Origin: Stutzerimonas stutzeri
GTDB lineage: Bacteria > Pseudomonadota > Gammaproteobacteria > Pseudomonadales > Pseudomonadaceae
Direction: 5' to 3'
Assembly (NCBI RefSeq): GCF_015291885.1
Contig: NZ_CP036186.1
Span: 930,001 to 994,000 of the forward strand
Length of the DNA stretch: 64,000 nucleotides
Part shown: piece by piece, positions 26,061 through 37,166 of the stretch
Layout of the letters: every line of letters begins with the position of its first letter
Position numbering within the stretch: position 1 is the stretch's first letter
The notes under the pieces: generated by a model
Seen by the model: the letters and a program-made list of their open reading frames with translations, nothing else
Told to the model about the DNA's origin: nothing
The model's database searches: none
Position numbers and translations under genes: made by a program

Positions 26061-26846
26061 TCACGCCGCCTTTGGCGGAAACTTCGGCTGGTGCAGGCCC
26101 AGGCTCATCGCCTCGCGGACCATGGCCATGATGTCCTGCTGCGCCAGGTCGAACAGCTGCTTGAGGTCCGGCAGGACAAAGTACAGCGGCTGCAGGATGT
26201 CGATGCGATAGGGCGTACGCATGGCTTCCATGGCATCGAACGGCTGCCGCTCAGGCTCGGCGGACAGGCTGTAGAGCGTCTCCTTCGGCGAGGAGAGGAT
26301 GCCGCCGCCATAGATGCGCAGCCCGGCCTGGGTTTCCACCAGGCCGAACTCCACGGTCATCCAGTACAGCCGGGCGAGAAAGACCCGTTCCTCCTTGCTG
26401 GCTTTCAATCCGAGCTGGCCGTAGGTGTGGGTGAATTCGGCGAACCACGGATTGGTCAGCAGCGGGCAGTGACCGAAGATCTCGTGGAAGATGTCGGGCT
26501 CCTGCAGGTAGTCCAGCTCTTCCGGCGTGCGGATAAAGGTGGCGACCGGGAAGCGCTTGCTCGCCAGCAGCTCGAAGAAGCGCTGGAAGGGGATCAGTGC
26601 TGGTACCCGCTCGACCTGCCAGCCCGTAGTTGCCTCCAGCACGCGATTGATCTCGCCCAGCTGCGGGATGCGCTCGCGGGGCAGGGCGAGCTGGTCGAGG
26701 CCGTCGAGGTATTCCTGGCAGGCGCGCCCTTCGAGCAGCTTCAGCTGCCGCTCGACCAGCGTCTGCCATACCGCGTGTTCGGCGTCGGGGTAATGAATAT
26801 GCCCCTGCGCGTCCGGTTCGCGGGCTACGTAGTGGGTCGTCTTCAT
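26061..26846 (-). CDS. phhA: phenylalanine-4-hydroxylase
   Basis: A 261-residue monooxygenase converting phenylalanine to tyrosine with tetrahydropterin and iron. The catalytic core has PDIFHEIFGHCPLLTNPWFAEF, carrying the two iron His ligands, and the Glu ligand in RLYWMTVEFGLVE. Length matches bacterial PhhA, which lacks the regulatory domain of animal enzymes. I started it at MKTTHYVAREPDAQ (ATG at 26846); a longer frame upstream lies in the promoter region shared with phhR. Confidence 0.96.
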   Translation of the reverse strand: MKTTHYVAREPDAQGHIHYPDAEHAVWQTLVERQLKLLEGRACQEYLDGLDQLALPRERIPQLGEINRVLEATTGWQVERVPALIPFQRFFELLASKRFPVATFIRTPEELDYLQEPDIFHEIFGHCPLLTNPWFAEFTHTYGQLGLKASKEERVFLARLYWMTVEFGLVETQAGLRIYGGGILSSPKETLYSLSAEPERQPFDAMEAMRTPYRIDILQPLYFVLPDLKQLFDLAQQDIMAMVREAMSLGLHQPKFPPKAA

Positions 26847-27097
26847 CGGTACTCCTGGCCGCTTGGGCATTTTGTTGTTGCCCTTATTCGAACGCGAAGA
26901 CGCACCGCAGGGGGAGCACAAATGTGGCGGAATGTCGCAGCTCGGGTTGCGTTGGCTGTAAGGAAAGCGTGACGTTTTTGCGAGTAACCGGATCGACGGC
27001 ATTGCCAGGCGGCTTATCTGGCAAATAATCTTGACGGAAATTTGCGGCGCTCGAACGAAGCGTCGTCAGCCCCACAACAAAACAACAGGGCTCCGCC

Positions 27098-28657
27098 ATG
27101 CGTATCAAGATTCTCTGCCAGAACCGCGTCGGCATCCTGCGCGACATGCTCAACCTGCTGGTCGACTACGGCATCAACGTCGCCCGCGGCGAGGTCGGTG
27201 GCGAGCAGGGCAACGCCATCTATTTGCACTGCCCGAACCTGATGAACCTGCAGCTGCAGGCCCTGCGGCCGAAGATCGAGGCGCTGCCCGGCGTATTCGA
27301 ACTGCGCAAGGTCAGCCTGATGCCCAGCGAGCGGCATTCCCTGGAGCTCAATGCACTGCTCGGTGCGCTGGAATTCCCGGTGCTGTCCATCGACATGAGC
27401 GGTGCCATCGTTGCCGCCAATCGTGCCGCTGCGCAGCTGCTCGGCGTGCGTGTCGACGAGGTGCCGGGCATGAGCCTGTCGCGCTACGCCGAGGACTTCG
27501 ACCTGCCCGAACTGGTGCGCGCCAACAAGGCGCGGATCAACGGCCTGCGGGTGAAGATCAAGGGCGACGTGTTTCTCGCCGACATCGCCCCGCTGCAATC
27601 CGAACACGACGACAGCGAGGCGCTGGCCGGCGCGGTGCTGACCCTGCATCGCGCCGACCGGGTGGGCGAGCGGATCTACCAGGTGCGCAAGCAGGAGCTG
27701 CGCGGCTTCGACAGCATCTTCCAGAGCTCGAAAGTGATGGCCGCCGTGGTGCGCGAGGCGCGGCGCATGGCACCGCTGGATGCGCCGCTGCTGATCGAAG
27801 GCGAGACCGGCACCGGCAAGGAGCTGCTGGCGCGCGCCTGTCACCTGTCCAGCCCGCGCGGGCAATCGCCGTTCATGGCGCTCAACTGCGCCGGCCTGCC
27901 CGAGTCGATGGCCGAGACCGAGCTGTTCGGCTATGGCCCCGGTGCCTTCGAAGGCGCGCGGCCGGAAGGCAAGCTCGGCCTGCTGGAGCTGACCGCTGGC
28001 GGCACGCTGTTTCTCGATGGCGTCGGCGAGATGAGCCCGCGGCTGCAGGCCAAGCTGCTGCGCTTCCTGCAGGACGGTGGCTTCCGTCGGGTCGGCAGCG
28101 ATGAGGAGGTTTATCTCGATGTGCGGGTGATCTGCGCGACCCAGCTCGATCTGTCCGAACTCTGCGCCAGCGGGCAGTTTCGCCAGGATCTGTATCACCG
28201 GCTCAACGTGCTGTCGCTGCATATCCCGCCGCTGCGCGATTGCCTGGACGGCCTGCAACCGCTGGCGCTGCACTTCATCGACCAGGCCAGCCGGCAGATC
28301 GGCTGCCCGCTGCCGACGCTCTCTCCGCAGGCGCTGGAGCGCCTGGCCGGCTACCACTGGCCGGGCAACGTGCGGCAGCTGGAGAACACCCTGTTCCAGG
28401 CGGTTTCGCTCTGCGAGGGCGGCACCATCAAGCCCGAGCACATCCGCCTGCCGGGCTACGGTGCGGCGCAGCCGCTGGGCGATTTCTCGCTGGAGGGCGA
28501 TCTGGCGAGCATCGTCGGGCGCTTCGAGAAGGCCGTGCTGGAAGGGCTGTACAAGCAGTTCCCGAGCAGCCGCCAGCTGGGCAAGCGACTCGGCGTGTCG
28601 CACACCACCATCGCCAACAAACTGCGCGAGCATGGGGTGGGCAAGTCGGAGGCGTGA
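27098..28657 (+). CDS. phhR: sigma-54-family transcriptional activator PhhR (TyrR-like)
   Basis: A 519-residue regulator with an N-terminal ACT domain (MRIKILCQNRVGILRDMLNL), a PAS domain (about residues 80-190), a central AAA+ domain with Walker A GETGTGKE and Walker B GGTLFLDGVGEM, and a C-terminal helix-turn-helix (LGKRLGVSHTTIANKL). The sigma-54 contact loop reads GAFEGA instead of GAFTGA, so activity may be like TyrR, acting partly with sigma-70. It is divergent from phhA and is the expected activator of phhABC in response to aromatic amino acids. Confidence 0.95.
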   Translation: MRIKILCQNRVGILRDMLNLLVDYGINVARGEVGGEQGNAIYLHCPNLMNLQLQALRPKIEALPGVFELRKVSLMPSERHSLELNALLGALEFPVLSIDMSGAIVAANRAAAQLLGVRVDEVPGMSLSRYAEDFDLPELVRANKARINGLRVKIKGDVFLADIAPLQSEHDDSEALAGAVLTLHRADRVGERIYQVRKQELRGFDSIFQSSKVMAAVVREARRMAPLDAPLLIEGETGTGKELLARACHLSSPRGQSPFMALNCAGLPESMAETELFGYGPGAFEGARPEGKLGLLELTAGGTLFLDGVGEMSPRLQAKLLRFLQDGGFRRVGSDEEVYLDVRVICATQLDLSELCASGQFRQDLYHRLNVLSLHIPPLRDCLDGLQPLALHFIDQASRQIGCPLPTLSPQALERLAGYHWPGNVRQLENTLFQAVSLCEGGTIKPEHIRLPGYGAAQPLGDFSLEGDLASIVGRFEKAVLEGLYKQFPSSRQLGKRLGVSHTTIANKLREHGVGKSEA

Positions 28658-28740
28658 TCGATGCAGGCGTTCAGCACGCGCCTAGGACGGTTGCGGTCAA
28701 TGACCATGCCGTTCGCCGACAGACGTTTGTTGCTTCCTTA

Positions 28741-28834
28741 AAAGCTTCGCGCCGAGGTCGGCCGTCCCACGAACATCCCCTCTGCACTGCGATGCATAGC
28801 GAGTGGGAGGCGCGCCCTCGCGGCGAATGCAAGC
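28741..28834. repeat. paired REP-like elements downstream of phhR
   Basis: AAAGCTTCGCGCCGAGG near 28741 and GTGGGAGGCGCGCCC...CGGCGAATGC near 28804 face each other, about 60 bases apart. They are variants of the elements clustered at 15537-15805, so they belong to the same repeat family. They lie between the convergent phhR and serine deaminase genes and may serve as transcript end-points. Confidence 0.75.
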
Positions 28835-28852
28835 CACAGGCCTGCCCGTGGC

Positions 28853-30229
28853 TCAACACTCGACGATATTGACCGCCAGCCCGCCACGAGCGGTTTCCTT
28901 GTACTTGCTCTTCATGTCGGCGCCGGTCTGGCGCATTGTGCGGATCACCTTGTCCAGCGAGATAAAGTGGCGCCCGTCACCACGCAGCGCCATGCGCGCG
29001 GCGTTGATGGCCTTCACCGCGCCCATGGCGTTGCGTTCGATGCAGGGTACTTGGACCAGCCCGCCGACTGGGTCGCAGGTCAGTCCGAGGTTGTGCTCCA
29101 TGCCGATCTCCGCGGCGTTTTCGACTTGTTGCGGCGTGCCGCCTAGCACTTCGCACAGTGCGCCGGCGGCCATGGAGCACGCCACGCCGACTTCGCCCTG
29201 GCAGCCAACCTCGGCGCCGGAGATCGAGGCGTTCTCTTTGTAGAGGATGCCGATGGCCGCCGCCGTCAGCAGGAAGCGAACGACGCCGTCTTCGTTGGCA
29301 CCGCGGATGAAACGCATGTAGTAGTGCAGCAGGGCCGGGACGATACCGGCGGCGCCATTGGTCGGCGCGGTGACCACACGGCCGCCGCTGGCGTTTTCCT
29401 CATTAACGGCCAGTGCGTAGAGGTCGACCCAGTCGAGAACCGTCAGCGCATCGCGCAGATTGGCTTGCGGGTGTTCGCTGAGCTGACGGTACAGCCCGGC
29501 GGCGCGGCGCTGGACTTTCAAGCCTCCGGGCATCACACCTTCAGTGCGACAGCCCGCTTTGACGCATTCCTGCATCACTTGCCAGATACGCAGCAGGCCA
29601 GCGCGAGTTTCGGCTTCCGGACGCCAGGCTGCTTCGTTGGCCAGCATCAGCTGGCTGATGGGCAGCCCGTGCGTGGTGCAATGTTCCAGCAGCTCGGCGG
29701 CGCTGTGGAAGGGGTAGGGCAGTGTGGTGGCCTCTTCGACAATGCGATCGCCGCCGGCGGCCTGCTCGTCGATAACGAAGCCTCCACCCACCGAATAGTA
29801 TTCACGACTGCGTACCTGCAGGCCGGCGGCGTCGAAGGCGCGGAAGATCATGCCGTTGGGATGGAAGGCCAGCGGCTTGCGGATGAATTGCAGGTCATTG
29901 CTGATATCGAACCGAATGGTTGTCTCACCCAGCAGACGCAGCTCGTGGGATTCACGCATCGCCGCCATGCGCTGGGGAATGCTCGCGGTCTCCACGCTTT
30001 CCGGTAGTTCGCCCTCAAGCCCGAGTAGTACGGCCTTGTCGCTGCCGTGGCCTTTGCCGGTGGCACCGAGCGAACCGTACAGTTCGACCCTCAGGCGGTC
30101 GGTGGCGGCGAGCAGTCCCTCATCGCGCAGACCCTCGGCAAAGCGCAACGCCGCGCGCATCGGCCCAACGGTATGAGAGCTGGACGGACCGATGCCGATT
30201 TTGAACAGGTCGAAGACGCTGAGTGACAT
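28853..30229 (-). CDS. sdaA: L-serine ammonia-lyase (iron-sulphur type)
   Basis: A 458-residue single-chain enzyme turning L-serine into pyruvate and ammonia. It has the N-terminal beta domain ([27 protein letters not shown]) and the C-terminal alpha domain. The cysteines expected to hold the oxygen-sensitive iron-sulphur cluster are in [21 protein letters not shown] and [16 protein letters not shown] precedes the ATG. The flanking genes are unrelated in function; SdaB is the alternative label. Confidence 0.94.
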   Translation of the reverse strand: MSLSVFDLFKIGIGPSSSHTVGPMRAALRFAEGLRDEGLLAATDRLRVELYGSLGATGKGHGSDKAVLLGLEGELPESVETASIPQRMAAMRESHELRLLGETTIRFDISNDLQFIRKPLAFHPNGMIFRAFDAAGLQVRSREYYSVGGGFVIDEQAAGGDRIVEEATTLPYPFHSAAELLEHCTTHGLPISQLMLANEAAWRPEAETRAGLLRIWQVMQECVKAGCRTEGVMPGGLKVQRRAAGLYRQLSEHPQANLRDALTVLDWVDLYALAVNEENASGGRVVTAPTNGAAGIVPALLHYYMRFIRGANEDGVVRFLLTAAAIGILYKENASISGAEVGCQGEVGVACSMAAGALCEVLGGTPQQVENAAEIGMEHNLGLTCDPVGGLVQVPCIERNAMGAVKAINAARMALRGDGRHFISLDKVIRTMRQTGADMKSKYKETARGGLAVNIVEC

Positions 30230-30358
30230 GAGGTACTCCGAGGCGAGACTTGTAATAAGCCTAGACCTTCAGCTGGTCGCCGATGTTGGTGAAAATCGCC
30301 AGGTCATCGCGTTTTATTCCGATAGCCACAAGGTCGGCCAAGCCGAGGCGCGTTTTGC

Positions 30359-31306
30359 TTACTTTGGCGCAGCTTTCAGACCACCCCAAGGGTTGGCGTC
30401 CAGACTGTTGTGCACCGCTGTAGCTGCCTGGGCGGCTTGGCCAATGGCCACGCTGATCTGCTTCAGCCCCATGGTCACGTCACCAATCGCATACAGGCCA
30501 CGCAGCGAGGTCTCACGATGCTCGTCGACATTTATGCCGCCGCACTCGTCGCAATCGAGTCCAAGCTGCAGAGCGAGTTCGGAGCGAAAGCGTGCGCCCA
30601 GGCTGGGATAGATGATGTCGAAGTGGTGCCGTTCGCCGCCGCATGTCAGCAGCTCGATGCCGGTCTCGCAGGGGTGCAGGGACTCGACGCGGTCGCCGAT
30701 CAGTCGAATGCCGTAGCGCTCGGCCAATGCGATCGCCTGCTCGCAGGCGTCCTGCTCACCATGCACGATCACGGTGACTTGGTCGGTAAAGGTGCGCATG
30801 AACACCGCATGGCCGATGGCTGTCTCTGCGTCGCCATAGATCGCGACGTTGTCGCCGTCGACTTCATAGCCGTCGCAGATCGCACAGAGCCTGACCTTGC
30901 CCTCGGCAATGGCCTTGTCTATGTCAGGCATATCCGGCAACGTGTCCTCTATACCTGTTGCGAGAATGATCCGCCGCGCTACGCAGATGTGTTCGCCGTA
31001 GCGCACGGCGAAGCCATCGGCATGGGGTTCGATGCGCTCCACGTACCCATGTTCGAGCCGGGCGCCATAGCCACTGGCCTGCTCGCGCAACCTCATCAGC
31101 AGGTCATTGCCGTTGATGCCAGGCGGAAAGCCAGGGTAATTGCGCGAACGTGGTATCCACGATGCCCGGCTCGAGCCGGCGTCCACCACCAGGCAGCTGC
31201 GTCGGAAGCGCGCCAGGTACAGTGCTGCGGTAAGGCCGGCTGGCCCTCCACCGACGATCAGGCAATCGGTCACTGCGGGGGGCGGGGTCGCTTGGTCGGT
31301 GGTCAT
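30359..31306 (-). CDS. thioredoxin-reductase-like FAD/NAD(P) oxidoreductase
   Basis: A 315-residue flavoprotein. The FAD site is CLIVGGGPAGLTAALYLARF near residue 15, with the redox-active CxxC in LCAICDGYEVDG near 140, a nucleotide-binding region around NVAIYGDAETAIGHAV and the C-terminal GLYAIGDVTMGLKQISVAIGQAAQAA. It resembles TrxB but is not the housekeeping enzyme type; the substrate could be a bacillithiol-like, disulphide or ferredoxin partner. No thioredoxin gene is adjacent. Start chosen at the ATG at 31306. Confidence 0.87.
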   Translation of the reverse strand: MTTDQATPPPAVTDCLIVGGGPAGLTAALYLARFRRSCLVVDAGSSRASWIPRSRNYPGFPPGINGNDLLMRLREQASGYGARLEHGYVERIEPHADGFAVRYGEHICVARRIILATGIEDTLPDMPDIDKAIAEGKVRLCAICDGYEVDGDNVAIYGDAETAIGHAVFMRTFTDQVTVIVHGEQDACEQAIALAERYGIRLIGDRVESLHPCETGIELLTCGGERHHFDIIYPSLGARFRSELALQLGLDCDECGGINVDEHRETSLRGLYAIGDVTMGLKQISVAIGQAAQAATAVHNSLDANPWGGLKAAPK

Positions 31307-31663
31307 CAATAGGGTCCCGGGCGGTGGTAGCCAATAGAAGGTGCGGGTAGCGAGAAAGTTCGGCGCGGCTGCTGGATGCAATGTTCCGTTTTGAGAGCTG
31401 GTTGGTCCTTCAGCCCTTGCGCTAGAGCTATTGATGGCCAACACTGCGCGGCTCGGTGACTAGGCGGATCAAATCCGTACTGATCGGTCACTGCCATTCC
31501 AATAAAGACCAGCCCGCGACTTCGTTCGACGTGCACTGGTCGCCTCGCTACAAACTGCGGCCATGCCACACCACGTGCCGGCTGTACCAAATCGAATTGC
31601 AAATACCACTCCAGCGGTGCTCACGAGGCGCCGTGGCGAGCTTATTTCCCGTGGGGGTAGAAA
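31307..31663. promoter_or_regulatory. leader region of dctP copy 1, duplicated before copy 2
   Basis: This 357-bp gap holds no gene. It shares several blocks, in the same order, with 32730-33005 before the second dctP: GTTTTGAGAGCTGGT, CATTCCAATAAAGxCCAGCC and CGGTGCTCACGAGGCGCC followed by a TTCCCGT-GGGGGT segment just before the start codon. The duplication therefore includes the upstream control region. The conserved blocks are candidate promoter or regulator sites. Confidence 0.6.
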
Positions 31664-32659
31664 GTGTTCAAGTCTCTGGTTGTTGCGCCCTGTGCGGCGC
31701 TGTTTCTGCTGATCTCACCAATGGCTGCACAAGCCGCGGAACCCATCCTCATCAAGTTTGCTCACGTAGTGGGCGACGACACCCCGAAGGGCAAAGGCGC
31801 GTTGCTGTTCCAGAAGCTGGTGCGCGAACGTCTGGCCGGCGCCGTAGAGGTCGAGGTCTATCCGAACTCGACGTTAGTGGGTGACGCTGACGAGATGCAG
31901 GCGCTGCTCGACAACAAGGTGCAGATGCTGGCTCCGTCGCTGTCGAAGTTCACCGAGTATTCGCCAAAACTGGAAGTGTTCGACCTGCCGTTCCTGTTCG
32001 ATGACGAGGCAGCCGTCGCGCGTTTCCAGAAGCGTGAAACCAGCCGTGAGTTGCTGCGTTCGATGGCTGGGCGTGGCATCTACGGCCTGGCCTACTGGAA
32101 TAACGGGCTCAAGCAGCTGTCGGCCAATCAGCCGCTGCGCGATCCGGCAGATGCAGCGGGTCTGGCATTCCGCATCCAGCCCTCGCCGGTGCTCGAGGCG
32201 CAGTTCGCCGCGGTCGATGCCAAGGCGGTGCGTCTGCCGTTCTCCGATGTGTCCAAAGCGATGCAGAGCGGCACGGTGCAGGGTACTGAAGGCCCCTGGT
32301 CGAACATTCGCGGCCAGAACGTCGGCATCAAGCAGAACTACGTAACCGAAACCAACCATGGCGTGCTGAACTACATGCTGGTGACCAACTCCAGATTCTG
32401 GACCAGCATTCCCTTTGCGGTGCGCTCGGAGCTGGACGGCATCCTGCTCGAGGTCACCCAGACGGTGAACGCCGAGGCCGCCTCGATCAACGCGCGTGAA
32501 CGCGAACAGCTGCTCGCCAGTGGCGGCACCACGCTGGTCACCCTGACGCCGGAGCAGCGCCAGGCCTGGCGGGCGAAGATGCAGCCGGTGTGGAAGTCGT
32601 TCGAGGCGCAGATCGGCAGTGACATCCTGCGCGCGGCACTTACCGTCAATCGTCGCTGA
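31664..32659 (+). CDS. dctP: TRAP transporter solute-binding protein DctP, copy 1
   Basis: A 331-residue periplasmic binding protein with a GTG start and signal peptide (LVVAPCAALFLLISPMAAQAA). Family motifs are [65 protein letters not shown] and [14 protein letters not shown]. It probably binds C4-dicarboxylates or other carboxylates. Neither the small (DctQ) nor large (DctM) membrane subunit is adjacent, so it must use subunits encoded elsewhere. The conserved binding Arg is plausibly in [14 protein letters not shown]. Confidence 0.92.
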   Translation: MFKSLVVAPCAALFLLISPMAAQAAEPILIKFAHVVGDDTPKGKGALLFQKLVRERLAGAVEVEVYPNSTLVGDADEMQALLDNKVQMLAPSLSKFTEYSPKLEVFDLPFLFDDEAAVARFQKRETSRELLRSMAGRGIYGLAYWNNGLKQLSANQPLRDPADAAGLAFRIQPSPVLEAQFAAVDAKAVRLPFSDVSKAMQSGTVQGTEGPWSNIRGQNVGIKQNYVTETNHGVLNYMLVTNSRFWTSIPFAVRSELDGILLEVTQTVNAEAASINAREREQLLASGGTTLVTLTPEQRQAWRAKMQPVWKSFEAQIGSDILRAALTVNRR

Positions 32660-32665
32660 CCCGAC

Positions 32666-32690
32666 CGCTCCGGCCTCTGCTGCCGGAGCG
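32666..32690 (+). terminator. hairpin after dctP copy 1
   Basis: CGCTCCGG (32666-32673) pairs with CCGGAGCG (32683-32690) around a nine-base loop, seven bases after the stop. There is no T run, so it may be a stability hairpin instead of an intrinsic terminator. Confidence 0.5.
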
Positions 32691-34404
<1,714 letters not shown>

Positions 34405-34482
34405 CGTTGGGCCTCCGATTGCGTCACATCAAGCAAGCATAGCTGTGCATTGAGATGAGCATGGGTATAAATGACTCTTGGT

Positions 34483-34523
34483 GGGGTTATAAAAACCATG
34501 ACCATATTGGTTTTAATAACCCC
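34483..34523. repeat. AT-rich 16-bp inverted repeat upstream of glycine-zipper gene
   Basis: GGGGTTATAAAAACCA at 34483-34498 and its inverse at 34508-34523 match with one mismatch around a nine-base loop. It lies in the gap between the divergent DUF488 and glycine-zipper genes, about 97 bases before the latter. It could be a dimeric regulator's operator, a terminator or an mRNA leader hairpin. Confidence 0.75.
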
Positions 34524-34619
34524 TTTGTTGATATCACATTGATTTCATTGAGCAAGATAAGCGGCACGCTTCCTGAAGGGTATGTCTGGTGGCAACCCTA
34601 ATTCGACAGGAGCAATGAC

Positions 34620-34973
34620 ATGAAAAACGCAACGGTTCTGATGGCAGCCGCAGTGGTTCTGGCAAGCGGTCTGGCCAGTGCGGGCGAGGTTCTGGAAGTG
34701 CACGAGGATCGAGCGGTCGGTGGTGGCTTCGGCGGGCTCAGTGGTTTCATGCTCGGCGCGGCCGCTGGTGGGCCGGTCGGTGCGTTGGTAGGAGGCGGCC
34801 TTGGCTATCTGGCCGGGCAAAGTGCACAGCAGGCCGCCGGCATGGACCAGACGCTGTACGTGGTCAAGCGCGACGATGGCAGCATCACCCGTATTCGGAC
34901 CTCCGATGATCGCTTCTTGCAGGGCCAGCACATCGAACGCAATGGCGCACAGATTACCGCGTCGGCCAAATAA
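34620..34973 (+). CDS. small envelope protein with glycine-zipper domain
   Basis: A 117-residue secreted protein with a signal peptide (MKNATVLMAAAVVLASGLASA), a glycine-zipper segment (GGGFGGLSGFMLGAAAGGPVGALVGGGLGYLAG, about residues 35-67) and a polar C-terminal beta-like part (LYVVKRDDGSITRIR). Glycine-zipper proteins insert in or span envelope membranes and are often stress-induced. RBS AGGAG is seven bases before the ATG. Exact role unknown. Confidence 0.82.
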   Translation: MKNATVLMAAAVVLASGLASAGEVLEVHEDRAVGGGFGGLSGFMLGAAAGGPVGALVGGGLGYLAGQSAQQAAGMDQTLYVVKRDDGSITRIRTSDDRFLQGQHIERNGAQITASAK

Positions 34974-35043
34974 GGCTGCGCGGGTAGTACCGCGGCAGGT
35001 TGATGGGGGATGATCGCGACTGACTGTCACCAAGGAGGCGCTG

Positions 35044-35484
35044 ATGAGTTATTCCGTTCTACACGTGGTGCATCTGCTGGCCGCGATCTTCTTTATCGGC
35101 ACGCTGTTTTTCGAGGTGATGATTCTTGGCCGCATTCGCCAGCAGCTCGGTGAGCAGACTATGCCACTGGTGGAGCGTGCGGTCGGTGCACGTTCACGAG
35201 TGGTACTGCACTGGGTGGTGCTGTTCGTCTACGGCGCCGGTATTGGCCTTGGCTGGTATCACCGCCAGGCATTGGCCGATCCGTTTTCCAGCAGCTTCGC
35301 CACGCTTCTGTCGCTGAAGGTTCTGCTGGCTATCGGGGTGTTCTTCACCTTTGGCCTGGTAGCGATTCTGCTGCGCAAGGGGCGCATGACGCCGGCCCGC
35401 TACCGGGCCATCCATTGGGCGATTCTGCTGCAGATGATAGGCATCGTGCTGCTGGCCAAGGGTATGTTCTACGTGCATTGGTAA
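35044..35484 (+). CDS. CopD-like four-helix membrane protein
   Basis: A 146-residue protein with four hydrophobic helices. Histidines are placed in helix ends (LHVVHLLAAIFF; VLHWVVLFVY; YRAIHWAILL; YVHW), the arrangement seen in small haem- or copper-associated membrane proteins of the CopD/DUF2269 type. RBS AAGGAGG is ideal. The copper-dependent nos cluster begins about 2 kb to the right, but whether it is linked is conjecture. Confidence 0.68.
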   Translation: MSYSVLHVVHLLAAIFFIGTLFFEVMILGRIRQQLGEQTMPLVERAVGARSRVVLHWVVLFVYGAGIGLGWYHRQALADPFSSSFATLLSLKVLLAIGVFFTFGLVAILLRKGRMTPARYRAIHWAILLQMIGIVLLAKGMFYVHW

Positions 35485-35651
35485 GGCGCCGCTGCATACC
35501 AGTTTCGGTGGTTGCAGTCATGACTACGGTCAATTCGACGGGCGCTTTGTTCCGTGCTTATCGGGCCTGATTCAGTCGTTGCAGTGTCGTTGCTTTCGCA
35601 TCGGCGGGGTCTATGGTGGCTGCATCGTTTACCGATCAGCAGAGGTCACTC

Positions 35652-36902
35652 ATGGATTTCGCCTACAGCCCACGCGTCGAGGCGCTGCGCCAGCAGCTGC
35701 GCGCCTTCATGGACCAGCATATCGTGCCGCGCGTCGGTGCCTGGCATGCGGAGGTCGCAGCCGGACAGTACCCGGTGTCGTTCATGGACGACCTGAAAGC
35801 GCTGGCCCGTTCGGAAGGGCTGTGGAATCTGTTCCTGCCTTCGCTGCGCGAGGACGAGCCAGGCATGGGCCTGAGCAACCTCGAGTACGCGCCGCTGGCG
35901 GAAATCATGGGGCGTGTGCACTGGGCTTCGGAAGTGTTCAATTGCAATGCACCGGACACCGGCAACATGGAGCTGCTGCACATGTTCGCTACCCCCGAAC
36001 AGCGTCAGCGCTGGCTCACGCCGTTGCTCGAAGGCGAGATCCGCTCGGCCTTCGCCATGACCGAACCGGACGTGCCGTCTTCCGACGCTACCAACATCCA
36101 GACGCTGATCCGTCGCGACGGCGACGACTACGTGATCAACGGTCGCAAGTGGTTCATCACCAATGCCTCGCATCCCAACTGCAAGCTCCTGATCGTGATG
36201 GGCAAGACTGACCCGAACGCCGAGACCCATCAGCAACAGAGCATGATCCTGGTGCCGTTCGACACACCCGGTGTCGAGCTGGTGCGTAACATCCCGGTGA
36301 TGAACCACATCGCCCCGGAAGGTCACAGCGAACTCCTGCTGCGCAATGTGCGGGTGCCGGCGAGCAACCTGTTGGGCAGGGAGGGCGACGGCTTCATGAT
36401 GGCGCAGGCGCGCCTGGGGCCAGGGCGCATTCACCACTGCATGCGCTCGATCGGCATGGCCGAGCTGGCGCTGGAACTGATGGTCGAGCGCTGCCAGGAG
36501 CGCAAGGCGTTCGGCAAGTACCTGCAGCAGTATTCCAATGTCGCCGACTGGATCGCCGAGTCGCGTATCGAGATCGAGCAGGCGCGACTGCTGGTGCTCA
36601 AGACCGCCTGGATGATCGACGAGGTCGGCGCCAAGGCGGCGCGCAAGGAAATCTCGATGATCAAGGCGCTGGTGCCGCGCATGCACATCAACGTGGTCGA
36701 CCGCGCGATCCAGGTCTACGGCGCGATGGGCCTGACGCCGGACACGCCGCTGGCCGACATGTGGACCGGTGGCCGCGCCCTGCGCTTTGCCGACGGCCCG
36801 GATCAGGTGCATCTGCGCAGCATTGCGAAGATGGAAATCAAGGCCAGTGAAGCCAGCCGCGGTGCCACGGCGGGTTATCTCACCCCGCCTGGTCGTCACT
36901 GA
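35652..36902 (+). CDS. acyl-CoA dehydrogenase
   Basis: A 416-residue FAD enzyme of the acyl-CoA dehydrogenase family. Motifs include RSAFAMTEPDVPSSDATN, GRKWFITNASHPN, EGDGFMMAQARLGPGRIHHCMR and ERKAFGKYLQQYSNVADWIAESRIEIEQ. The conserved C-terminal QVYGAMGLTPDTPLADMW is present. I chose the ATG at 35652 (MDFAYSPRVEAL) because AGAGGT lies five bases before it; the frame is open 39 bases further. Substrate chain length cannot be read from sequence. Confidence 0.9.
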   Translation: MDFAYSPRVEALRQQLRAFMDQHIVPRVGAWHAEVAAGQYPVSFMDDLKALARSEGLWNLFLPSLREDEPGMGLSNLEYAPLAEIMGRVHWASEVFNCNAPDTGNMELLHMFATPEQRQRWLTPLLEGEIRSAFAMTEPDVPSSDATNIQTLIRRDGDDYVINGRKWFITNASHPNCKLLIVMGKTDPNAETHQQQSMILVPFDTPGVELVRNIPVMNHIAPEGHSELLLRNVRVPASNLLGREGDGFMMAQARLGPGRIHHCMRSIGMAELALELMVERCQERKAFGKYLQQYSNVADWIAESRIEIEQARLLVLKTAWMIDEVGAKAARKEISMIKALVPRMHINVVDRAIQVYGAMGLTPDTPLADMWTGGRALRFADGPDQVHLRSIAKMEIKASEASRGATAGYLTPPGRH

Positions 36903-37091
36903 TCGTGACTGCTGCTGGCCGCGCGACGCCACTGCGCGCGGCCTATCTCCCTTCTCGTGTATGCTCCGTCCTGGTGCGCTAGCTTGCGTCTCTCTCTCTC
37001 CTACTGGCCTAGGCTAGTCATAACATCGTCTTTGTTCACGGTCATGGTGTTCTTTGACATGGGACAACGAAAACAGTCGCCGGGGGAGTCC

Positions 37092-37105
37092 TTGATTGCA
37101 ATCAA
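37092..37105. promoter_or_regulatory. FNR/DNR box upstream of nosR
   Basis: TTGATTGCAATCAA is a perfect match to the TTGAT-N4-ATCAA consensus, 61 bases before the nosR ATG. This is the expected position for a class II activator at about -41. Confidence 0.9.
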
Positions 37106-37166
37106 GGGTAGGGATGTAGACGCTCACCTACCATCCGCTTACGCCAACCGTACAAGCAGGTATTCG

